A program made the position numbers and the translations under genes. The notes beneath the pieces are model-generated. The model was not told the origin of the DNA. It saw only the letters and a list, made by a program, of their open reading frames with translations, and made no database searches. 14,825 nt of DNA from Nocardia spumae (GTDB taxonomy: Bacteria > Actinomycetota > Actinomycetes > Mycobacteriales > Mycobacteriaceae), in assembly GCF_020733635.1 (NCBI RefSeq), contig NZ_JAJFZL010000005.1, positions 1 to 14,825 on the forward strand, in the 5' to 3' direction. This document shows positions 7,205 to 13,869 of the stretch, piece after piece (position 1 is the first letter of the stretch; each line of letters opens with the position of its first letter).

Positions 7205-7498
7205 ATGGAAACCACTGGCGCTGTGACCGTGGGTGCTACCACCCTCGCCGTCACCGCCGCAGCCCTCGGTGTGGCCGGCTTCTTGGCGTTCGGTCCGCGC
7301 CACGAGGTGGCTCCGGCCGCTGTCGAACACGCCACCGGCAAACCGGGCTGCGTGATGTTGTGCGACGACGAACCCTCCCTCGTCGCTCCGGATTCCGGCT
7401 GCACCATGTTCTGCCACGAGCCGGGCTTGCCTCCGGCCGATGTGCAGGGCTGTCAGCTGCTGTGCGGCCTCGACAACTCGAAGGAGCCCTGGCAATGA
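7205..7498 (+). CDS. Small membrane protein with three 17-residue Cys repeats
   Basis: This 97-residue protein starts at ATG 7205 (GGGAG 10 bases upstream) and ends in an ATGA overlap with traSA. Residues 6-30 form one hydrophobic helix rich in Ala, Val and Thr. A short Ala/Glu linker follows, then three repeats of exactly 17 residues beginning at Gly48, Gly65 and Gly82. Each opens with G-C-x-(M/L)-(L/F)-C (Cys49/53, 66/70, 83/87) and is followed by an acidic or Pro-rich stretch. The Cys pairs could form disulphides outside the cell or bind metal inside. The position between the DUF2637 gene and traSA suggests a role in transfer or spread, as for Spd proteins. I do not recognise the family. 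The frame is undisturbed, unlike those of its neighbours. Confidence 0.7.
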   Translation: METTGAVTVGATTLAVTAAALGVAGFLAFGPRHEVAPAAVEHATGKPGCVMLCDDEPSLVAPDSGCTMFCHEPGLPPADVQGCQLLCGLDNSKEPWQ

Positions 7499-8824
7499 CC
7501 GTCGTCGACATGGTTCCGGTCGCGGCGTCGGCGATAGGGGCGCTGGTGTTCGCGGCACACATCTTGCCGTGGGGCCGCCGCCCCACCACCACGACCGCCG
7601 TGAGCCTGGAACGCGAACTGGCCGAGGCACCGGAGATTCTTCGCCCGGCAATCGTGTCGTTCGCCTCCACGGCACACGCACAACTGATGTTTTCCCTGCT
7701 CAAGCTCGGCTCGGCCGAGACCGGGTTCCCGCGCGTCGAGTGGTGGGACTACTCCCGCCACGGCCTGACCGTCGACGTGCTGATGCGCGGTGGGCAAACC
7801 CTGGCCGACTGGACCAACGACGACACCCGCTCCCGCATCGCTGACCACGTCGGAGTGCAGCAGGTCACCGCGTCCTCGCCTGCTCCGGGCTGGGTGCGGC
7901 TGGAACTCCGCGTTCACGACACCCTGGCCGAATCGGTCACCACCGACCCCACCACGGTGGCTGCCGGTGTCGACCTGGAAGCGGTGCCGGTAGGTGTGCG
8001 GGAAGACGGGACGCCGTGGCTGCTGCGAATCCTGTACTCGCACATCCTTCTTGCCGGTGCCACCGGCTCGGGTAAGGGCTCGGTGTTGTGGTCGATCCTG
8101 GCCGGCCTCGGTCCGGCGATCAAAGCCGGGTTCGTGGATGTGTGGATGGCCGACCCGAAAGGCGGTGTGGAGTTCGGGCGCGGTGAAAACCGGCTGTTCG
8201 TCCGCTTCGCTGTCGACGCCTCCACCATCCTCGCCATGCTGCGCGAGGCCGTGACCGAGATGGACGAGCGCCTGGCCCGCATGCGCGCCGCAGGGGTCCG
8301 CAAGCTGGTCCCCTCGCCGGATGAACCACTGATCGTGATCGTCATCGATGAGGCCGCGTCGCTGTCCTCGTATGCCGACCGTGACGAGCAAAACGAGTTC
8401 CGGCGTCTGACGGGCATGTTGCAGTCCAAGGGCCGTGCCGCGTGGTCTCGGTGATCGCGGCCTTGCAGGACCCGTCCAAGGAGACGATGCCCAACCGGCA
8501 ACTGTTCCCGGTCCGCATCGGCCTGCGCCTGGACGAACCGACACAGACCGCGATGGTGCACGGGCAAGGAGCGCGGGACCGGGCGCGTTGTGCGACAAGA
8601 TCCCCGAAACCACGCCCGGTGTCGGCTATGTCGGCGAAGACGGCACCACGGAGTTCGTGCGTGTGCGTGCGTTCTGGATCTCCGACGAGCAAGCCGACGC
8701 GATCGTGGACATGTATTCCCCGGCAACCGATTTCGCCCCGGCCGCCGATTACAGCGATTTCGACCCCGACGACCTGGGCGACGACATCCCCGGTGACGGC
8801 TACACGGGTCCGGTGGCGGCATGA
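7495..8824 (+). pseudogene. traSA: TraSA-like FtsK/SpoIIIE DNA translocase, two frameshifts
   Basis: This encodes the conjugative DNA pump. From ATG 7495 a membrane helix (MVPVAASAIGALVFAAHILP) is followed by a linker domain ending in EAVPVGVREDGTPWLLRILY. The FtsK-type ATPase comes next: Walker A GATGSGKGS (Lys194), DPKGGVEFGRG, and Walker B IVIVIDEAASL (Asp285, Glu286). The frame breaks at about 8445 (KGRAA, then VSVIAALQDPSKETMPNRQL) and again at about 8582 (VHGQGARDR, then GALCDKIPETTPGVGYVGED), finishing GDGYTGPVAA at TGA 8822-8824. Each break is one lost base, apparently a G. Repaired, the protein would be about 443 residues. In pSAM2, TraSA alone moves double-stranded DNA between hyphae. 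Start and stop overlap both neighbours (ATGA). Confidence 0.85.
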
Positions 8825-9111
8825 AACGCGGCATGGTCACCGAAAACCACGTGGTCATCTACTGCGACAGCTGCGGCGACCTCTATACCGACGCAGGTGG
8901 GCACGCGGTCTGCTTCACCTCCACCCATCACGCCGCCTACTACCTCGCCGCCGGTCGTAACGGCTGGCTCTACGACGGGGACCGCATCACCTGCGACGGC
9001 TGCGCCATCACCGCCGAATGCGACCTGCGCGGCCACCGCTTCCCCTCCACGAACACCCTTCGCCGCTGCGACCGCTGTGGCGCCCCCGATGAACAGGAGA
9101 ACCCGAAATGA
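8821..9111 (+). CDS. Small zinc-ribbon-like protein (96 aa)
   Basis: The ATG at 8821 overlaps the traSA stop. The protein has paired cysteines C15-x2-C18, C58-x2-C61 and C83-x2-C86, plus Cys31, Cys67 and His72. This suggests two or three zinc sites, the last in a LRRCDRCGA knuckle. No membrane segment or catalytic motif is visible. Small Cys-rich proteins of this kind are common between tra and rep in actinobacterial elements, but their role is not known to me. The frame is intact, and the stop overlaps the next start (ATGA at 9108-9111), which supports translational coupling. A start at Met5 is possible. Confidence 0.75.
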   Translation: MKRGMVTENHVVIYCDSCGDLYTDAGGHAVCFTSTHHAAYYLAAGRNGWLYDGDRITCDGCAITAECDLRGHRFPSTNTLRRCDRCGAPDEQENPK

Positions 9112-9281
9112 GCAAGCGCACCAGTGAATACGCCGACGTCATCGACCTGCACAGCCGTCGCCGCTGCCAGCTCGAAGCCCGCGGACTCGACCCCATCGGC
9201 ATCGCGGTGAACATCCTCGCCGAAACCGGAGAGGTATTCGGCCACGGCTACGACCCCGACGGAGGGGACTGGGCCGCATGA
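9108..9281 (+). CDS. Small hypothetical protein (57 aa)
   Basis: The ATG at 9108 overlaps the previous stop and the TGA at 9279-9281 overlaps the next start, both as ATGA. GGAG about 13 bases upstream could help initiation. The product begins MSKRTSEYADVIDLHSRRRC and ends FGHGYDPDGGDWAA. It is polar, has no membrane segment and belongs to no family I recognise. Reality is supported by the exact overlaps at both ends and by typical high-GC third-position usage. Confidence 0.65.
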   Translation: MSKRTSEYADVIDLHSRRRCQLEARGLDPIGIAVNILAETGEVFGHGYDPDGGDWAA

Positions 9282-9433
9282 ACACCAAACATGAAGCACC
9301 ACAAGTGAATCCGATCGTGCAAGCGGCAGCCGATCAGGTGCGAAAGACCAAACGCCGCAAGGTCAAAGACCTCCCGCGCAGGCAGCGCCCCAGTGAGCTG
9401 GGGCTGTTCGACGAATCCGAGGTGAAGCAGTGA
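9278..9433 (+). CDS. Small basic hypothetical protein (51 aa)
   Basis: ATG 9278 overlaps the preceding stop and TGA 9431-9433 overlaps the following GTG. The product is strongly basic in the middle (VRKTKRRKVKDLPRRQR) and ends SELGLFDESEVKQ with an acidic tail. The charge pattern would suit a nucleic-acid or membrane-surface contact, but that is inference. No family is recognised. The exact overlaps on both sides make it a credible operon member. Confidence 0.6.
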   Translation: MNTKHEAPQVNPIVQAAADQVRKTKRRKVKDLPRRQRPSELGLFDESEVKQ

Positions 9434-10153
9434 GCACCACGACCAAAACCACCACCACGGTCCGGACCCGCCGCGACCCGGTAGAGGACCTCGCGACCCT
9501 GTTTCTCGCCCTGATCGGCTGGGCGGTGATCGCGGTGTTCCTAGCGGCCTGGTGCGCTGCTGTTCCCGATGGTGTCGCTGCCGATCGCTGCGGTGGCCGG
9601 CCTTTTCTGGTTCTACGGCTGGCTCCCGGCCCTCGGCATGACAATGGCCTCGGTCGCTGCGCTGGCCCTGTGGCGGGTGAAGGCTCCGGAATCGTTTTCC
9701 CGCTGGATCACTCGCCGTGCCCGGTCGCGGTTTCTGTCCTGGTTCCGGTATCGGCGGCAGTGGTCAGCACGGCTGGACGATTGCAGCCTGTCGGCCCGTG
9801 ACGACCTCGGCGCAGCGGTGAAGATTCCGCGGCTGCTGGGCATCGACATCGGGACGGCCATCGACACCGTGCGAGTCGCGATGCTGCCCGGTCAGTGCCC
9901 CGACGACTGGGCCAACCGCGCAAGCCATCTGGCGCATGCGTTCGGGGCGCAGGAATGCCGCGTCAGCATCACCGGCCCGGCTCGCGTGGAACTGGCTTTC
10001 CGGCGCGCTGATTCGCTCGCTAAGCCGATTTCTGCCCCATTCGCACACACATCCCCGGCGGACTGGGCGGGCTGCCCCGTCAGGAAGGCGGAAACGCCGC
10101 GTGAAACCCACCAACCTCGAGGGAGGCCAGACCATGACAGACCAACAGCCTGA
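9430..10153 (+). pseudogene. TraSA-like membrane and linker domain without the ATPase, frameshifted
   Basis: From GTG 9430 (overlapping the previous stop) the protein reads TTTTVRTRRDPVEDLATLFL and LIGWAVIAVFLAAW, a first membrane helix. In the next frame, from about 9565, it continues PMVSLPIAAVAGLFWFYGWL and LGMTMASVAALALW (second and third hydrophobic segments), an Arg-rich WFRYRRQWSARLDD, and PRLLGIDIGTAIDTVRVAML then PGQCPDDWANRASHLAHAFG and CRVSITGPARVELAFRRADS. This is the N-terminal and linker part typical of TraSA/FtsK-like proteins (compare GGQTLADWTNDDTRSRIADH in the full-length traSA upstream). It ends just where the Walker A motor domain should begin. The end is uncertain: 10104 and 10153 are both possible, and the latter overlaps repSA. 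It may be a truncated second translocase. Confidence 0.65.
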
Positions 10154-11840
10154 CACCGATCCGGCCTCCCTCGGCCCTGTCCGGGACACCGCCGCCGATC
10201 GCCGCTCAATTCCGAACCTGCACGAGATCGCCCAGGCCGCCGCCGACAAATACGGCGAGTGCCGGCGCCCGATTCCGATGTACACCTATGACCGCGATAC
10301 CGGGGATACGAAATACGTTGGTGCCCCCTGCAAATCGACGCTGGAAAGTGTGTGCCCCTCGTGCGCGGCCAAGGCTCGCTCCCTTCGGATGCAGCAGGCC
10401 CACGAAGGCTGGCACATCGAAACCGAACCCGTCGACATCAAACGCGACCCCACCCAACACCAGTTGGAGCTGGTCGAGACTCGCGCAAGCCTGATGACCA
10501 ACTACCAGGAAGCCAAGGCGTCCGGCGATCAGGACATGATGGACGGCATCCGTGAAGTGGTCTCGGACGTGGATGCGGATCTGCGCGAAACCGGTGTGCG
10601 CGGGCGTCTTCCGGCGCTGGATCCCGAGCCGAAATCGGAGCGCAAACGGTCCACCCGACGCCGCCAGGACGTCCCTGATCTGCCACGCAAGAAGATCGAC
10701 AAGGCCACGATCGGCCGTCAATACGCGGGCAAGTACCGGCCCTCAATGTTCATCACTCTCACGCTGGACTCCTACGGCAAGATCAACCGCGACGGTGCAA
10801 CCAACGCGGACGGCAAACCGTGCTCGGACGGATCGGCCGCTGACCCCGATAGCTACGACTACCGACGCGCCGCCCGGGACATCGTGTTCTTCCCGGCGCT
10901 GTTCGACCGGTTCGTACAGAACTACCGCCGCGCGACCGGCCGCGACATTCAGTACTTCGCCACGGTAGAGCCACAGAAGCGCGGAGCACCACATATTCAC
11001 ATGGCTGTGCGCGGCACCGACCCCAGGGCGTTGATTCTGCAGATCGCGGCCGCGACCTACCACCAGGTGTGGTGGCCGCACTTCGACCCCGACAACGAGC
11101 AGTACACCGATGGGCACATGCCGGTCTGGGACTACACCGCCGGCCGATTCGTCGACCCCGACACCGCCGAGCCCCTACCGACGTGGGACGAAGCCATGGA
11201 CGTGCTCGATACGGTCGACAACTTCGAACCCGCCCACGTGGTGACCTTCGGCAAACAGATCGACCCGAAAGACATCAAGGGCGTACTCGGGGGCAGTGAG
11301 GAAGCATCCCGGCACGTCGGTTACCTGACCAAATACCTCACCAAATCCATCGCTGAAGTGATCGAGCCCCAGACCGCTCGCGCCGCCGACCACTACGACC
11401 GGCTCCACGCGGAACTGTGCAAGACACCGTGCTCACCGAACTGCGGTGTCTGGCTGCGCTACGGCATCAATCCGAAGGGGGCCACCGACAAGACCCAGCC
11501 GGGCCGTTGCAAGGGCAAAGCCCACCGCCGAGACACCCTCGGCCTGCGCGGTCGTCGTGTCCTGGTCTCGCGCCGCTGGACCGGAAAGACCCTCCCGGAT
11601 CACAAGGCCGACCGCGCCGAGTTTGTTCGGCAACTTCTCGCCAGGTCGGCATTCAGAAACCGGATACGTCCGGCTGATCGTCAAACGGTCGAGCCGGGAG
11701 ACAGGAACGTGCCACCTCGCGAGCACCTGGTCATGGCCTCGATCGCTAACGGATCAAATGGCGCGCTCAATACGAAAACGCTCGCCTGGCAGCGGGACAC
11801 CAGGCACACAACAAGTTTCGGCAATCCACAACGCAGATAG
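10134..11840 (+). CDS. repSA: RepSA-like rolling-circle replication initiator
   Basis: This initiates replication of the excised element by nicking at the double-strand origin. I prefer ATG 10134 to the upstream ATG 9936 because GGGAGG at 10121-10126 lies 7 bases away and the upstream extension overlaps another gene. The protein has a Cys-rich N-terminal segment (YVGAPCKSTLESVCPSCAAK), the HUH metal motif in KRGAPHIHMAVRG (His287, His289), and the catalytic tyrosine region HVGYLTKYLTKS (Tyr397, Tyr401). A CSPNCGVWLRYG segment and LGLRGRRVLVSRRWTGKTLP follow. The length, 568 residues, fits the family. The last 60-70 residues look out of frame in places: other frames read VGIQKPDTS near 11645 and RIKWRAQYENARLAAGHQAH near 11755, which resemble the usual ending. 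Confidence 0.88.
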   Translation: MTDQQPDTDPASLGPVRDTAADRRSIPNLHEIAQAAADKYGECRRPIPMYTYDRDTGDTKYVGAPCKSTLESVCPSCAAKARSLRMQQAHEGWHIETEPVDIKRDPTQHQLELVETRASLMTNYQEAKASGDQDMMDGIREVVSDVDADLRETGVRGRLPALDPEPKSERKRSTRRRQDVPDLPRKKIDKATIGRQYAGKYRPSMFITLTLDSYGKINRDGATNADGKPCSDGSAADPDSYDYRRAARDIVFFPALFDRFVQNYRRATGRDIQYFATVEPQKRGAPHIHMAVRGTDPRALILQIAAATYHQVWWPHFDPDNEQYTDGHMPVWDYTAGRFVDPDTAEPLPTWDEAMDVLDTVDNFEPAHVVTFGKQIDPKDIKGVLGGSEEASRHVGYLTKYLTKSIAEVIEPQTARAADHYDRLHAELCKTPCSPNCGVWLRYGINPKGATDKTQPGRCKGKAHRRDTLGLRGRRVLVSRRWTGKTLPDHKADRAEFVRQLLARSAFRNRIRPADRQTVEPGDRNVPPREHLVMASIANGSNGALNTKTLAWQRDTRHTTSFGNPQRR

Positions 11841-11851
11841 GAGGGGTTTTC

Positions 11852-12028
11852 ATGTCCAAGCTTCTGAATGAGGCGGAAGTTCGCAAGCTCATCCCGATCG
11901 GGCACAGCAACGTACTACGAACTGAGGCTCCGGTGAGCTGCGCTCGGTGGAAGTCGGGCGGCGCGGTTGTCAGCGACCAGGCGGTGGCCGACTACCTGAC
12001 GTTGGGGGGGGGGACCCAGGGGGCATAG
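11852..12028 (+). pseudogene. xis: Excisionase (Xis), MerR-type helix-turn-helix, frameshifted
   Basis: ATG 11852 follows GGAGGGG by 5 bases. The protein begins MSKLLNEAEVRKLIPIGHSN, the first helices of the small excisionase domain, and ends VVSDQAVADYLTLGGG, its usual C-terminal part. The middle is displaced: other frames read YELR and GELRSVEVGRR, the wing that contacts DNA. Two indels, near 11910 and 11965, explain this. A run of ten G at 12004-12013 may hide another and shift the stop. The expected size is about 60 residues. Excisionases of this kind bend the attachment-site DNA so that the integrase reverses integration. The position directly between repSA and int is the standard AICE order. 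Confidence 0.75.
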
Positions 12029-12032
12029 CGTC

Positions 12033-13248
12033 ATGCCCAGACAGTCGGATGGGCCCCCGGGCGTGGGGCAAAGATCTCCGTCACTCAGGCCGGGGCCGGA
12101 GAAGTTCACCGCGAGCACCTACGTTCGCGATCAGGACGGGAAGCGCCGCCAGGTCCGAGCGCAGTGGCGAAGCGAAGAAGATGCCCGCGCAATCTCCAGC
12201 GGCACTTGAAAACCGAACCTCGCCCTCTGCGAGGCACGGTGATAACGAGCGTACGACGCTCGCCGAGCTGTTCGCGTTGTGGATCGCGAGCAAGGAGAAA
12301 GCCGGGCTGAAGCGCCAAAGCGTCGACAAATACCAGCGTGCATGGGACAAGCACGGCGCCAAGCAGATCGGTGAACTGCGGGTCCGAGAATTCCCGACCA
12401 GTCGCGCTGAAAGCCACCTCGGATCGTGGCTGAGTCGGCGATGAGTCAGGCCAAGTTTCTCCGGGTGGCACTCACCGGCATGTTCGCGATGGCTGTCCGG
12501 CATGACGTGCTGGCGGTCAATCCGCTCCGAGAGACATCGCGTAATACGAGAAGAAGACGCCGGGCGTGCCTTGACCGTGGACGAGTTCGCGAGGGGTCGC
12601 GCGGCGGTGGTCGCGTACACCCAACGTGAACACGTTTCCGGTCCACGACCAGGACGTCTGTTGCCTCCGTTCGTCGATGTGATGGGCTCGACCGGGTGCC
12701 GGCCGAATGAGGTGCTCGGGCTTCGTTGGTCGGATGTCGATCTGCTGTCCGATCCGCCAGTCATGACGGTCGCGGGCACGGTGATCGATCACGGCAAGGT
12801 CAAAGGTCAGTCGTTGCGTCGGCAGGATTCTCGGAAGGGCGATGCGCCCGATCACACGGTCGTATTGCCATCGCTGGCTGTCGAAGCGCTGGCTCAGCTG
12901 CTCGGTGAAGCGAGCAAGGATCTCGAATCGTTGGAGACTCTCGCGGACAAGCCGGTCTTTCCGAATCGCGACGGCGAGTGGATGAGCCTGAACAACCTTC
13001 GGCGGTCTCTGCGTGCTGCACTGCCCGATGACCTGAAGTGGGTCACTCCGTATTCGCTGCGGCGAACCGTGGGAACGGTGATCCGCGACGGCCTCGGAGT
13101 CGAGCAGGCACAAGCCCAGCTGTCCCACGCTCAGCTCGCGACGACCGAGCACCACTACGTCGAACGGCGCACGCACGGTCCGGATGTTCGCGAGGTCCTC
13201 GACCGGTACGCGAAGGAAAGTACGGATTCGAATATAAGGGGAAAGTGA
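12033..13248 (+). pseudogene. int: Tyrosine integrase, N-terminal half frameshifted
   Basis: This encodes the site-specific recombinase that joins attP to a tRNA gene. From ATG 12033 the arm-binding domain is visible as FTASTYVRDQDGKRRQVRAQ, but flanking pieces are in other frames. The core-binding domain (TTLAELFALWIASKEKAGLK, then QSVDKYQRAWDKHGAKQIGE) and VAESAMSQAKFLRVALTGMF lie in two more. From about 12545 the catalytic domain is intact to TGA 13248: Arg in STGCRPNEVLGLRW (codon 12700), RQDSRKGD with a possible beta-hairpin Lys, YSLRR (Arg codon 13060), LSHAQ (His codon 13126) and HHYVER (nucleophile Tyr codon 13156). The usual His of the HxxR box is Tyr here (codon 13051). At least four indels lie before 12545. 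A terminator and the attachment core follow. Confidence 0.85.
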
Positions 13249-13276
13249 GGGATTTCACCTCGATGATCTTGGAAGG

Positions 13277-13317
13277 AAAGAGCCCCCGATCTGCTGATGC
13301 AGCTCGGGGGCTCTTTT
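13277..13317 (+). terminator. Terminator of the int operon
   Basis: AAAGAGCCCCCGA (13277-13289) pairs perfectly with TCGGGGGCTCTTT (13304-13316), giving a 13-bp stem followed by TTTT. The loop contains a second small hairpin, CTGC-TGAT-GCAG. It begins 29 bases after the int stop. Because the left arm starts with AAA, it can also end transcripts from the tRNA side. Confidence 0.85.
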
Positions 13318-13320
13318 CTG

Positions 13321-13356
13321 CGCGCCCGGAGAGACTCGAACTCCCAACCTTCTGAT
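13321..13356 (-). other. Attachment-site core: 3' half of a tRNA-Arg gene
   Basis: Read on the minus strand, this gives the 3' side of an anticodon stem and variable loop (ATCAGAAGGTT), a T arm (GGGAG, loop TTCGAGT, CTCTC) and the 3' acceptor strand CGGGCGC with discriminator G. These fit my recollection of actinobacterial tRNA-Arg(ACG), whose acceptor is GCGCCCG/CGGGCGC. The sequence on the 5' side (13357 onward) does not form a D arm or the 5' acceptor strand, so this is only a half gene. AICEs carry exactly such a 3' half as the recombination core, next to int. No second copy is visible in the window. Confidence 0.8.
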
Positions 13357-13363
13357 GGGTTCG

Positions 13364-13466
13364 TGCGTACATAGTTGTCCGCTGGGATCGTTCAGAGTGC
13401 CTGTGAGGCAACGTATTCTGCCTTGGACTGTCTTTTGACATCTGGGTCGGTACGCCAATGTACGCA
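13364..13466. repeat. Inverted 9-bp repeats beside the att core, possible integrase arm sites
   Basis: TGCGTACAT at 13364-13372 and its exact complement ATGTACGCA at 13458-13466 flank about 85 bases without a gene. A third related unit, GGTACGCC, precedes the latter at 13449-13456. Tyrosine integrases of this type bind short arm repeats on both sides of the core. The spacing fits, but the assignment is inference. Confidence 0.4.
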
Positions 13467-13497
13467 GACGTTTGTGCGGTCAAAGTAACGACGGTTC

Positions 13498-13737
13498 ATG
13501 TCCGAGTCCGATGGGCCTCACCCACCCTGTGACACCGTAATGACGCTCAGGGCTTTGGGTCACCACGGTAGCCCTGGCGAGACAGTAGATCACGACGTTG
13601 ATGATGAAGAGCTATCGCGCTATTTGCGTGCGAGAGCTGATGACGAAGACGCGGTTTACGTGCGTATTTCGTGTTGGCATCCGTGGGTAGATGTCAGGCT
13701 TCGTGAGCCCTGCTGCGTACTCTCTGCGTCCCACTAG
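13498..13737 (+). CDS. Hypothetical acidic protein (79 aa), uncertain
   Basis: The ATG at 13498 opens a 79-residue frame. The central part, HDVDDEELSRYLRARADDED, is acidic and probably helical, followed by AVYVRISCWHPWVDVRL, which could form a beta strand. There is no clear ribosome binding site. A start at ATG 13540 is equally possible. I recognise no family. It lies between the att core and the convergent HNH gene. It may be a genuine small cargo gene or chance. Confidence 0.3.
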   Translation: MSESDGPHPPCDTVMTLRALGHHGSPGETVDHDVDDEELSRYLRARADDEDAVYVRISCWHPWVDVRLREPCCVLSASH

Positions 13738-13824
13738 GCGTGCCCTGGGGAGATGCACCCGGTGCCAGCGTGCCGCACCGTCCACTCAGCCCACTTCGCA
13801 GGCGGGGGCTGCCTGATGACTCCG

Positions 13825-13861
13825 TTTCGAACGGCCGTCAAAGTTGATGGCGGCCGTTCGA
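13825..13861 (-). terminator. Perfect 12-bp hairpin after the HNH gene
   Basis: TTCGAACGGCCG at 13825-13836 pairs perfectly with CGGCCGTTCGAA at 13850-13861 around a 13-base loop. It begins 8 bases beyond the stop of the minus-strand HNH gene (13870), so it probably ends that transcript. No T-run of note follows. Confidence 0.65.
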
Positions 13862-13869
13862 ACCCGCGT

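Noticed and set aside
7453..8613. Minus-strand open frame of 386 residues opposite traSA
   Set aside because: It lies opposite a clear FtsK-type ATPase. Its residues mirror the GC-rich codons of the real gene and show no motif.
9936..10133. Upstream extension of the RepSA frame to ATG 9936
   Set aside because: The extension has no ribosome binding site and overlaps the TraSA-like gene. ATG 10134 has a strong site 7 bases away, and the family-like sequence begins after it.
13321..13400. Complete tRNA gene
   Set aside because: Only the 3' half folds. The sequence on the other side has no D arm, anticodon 5' strand or acceptor 5' strand.
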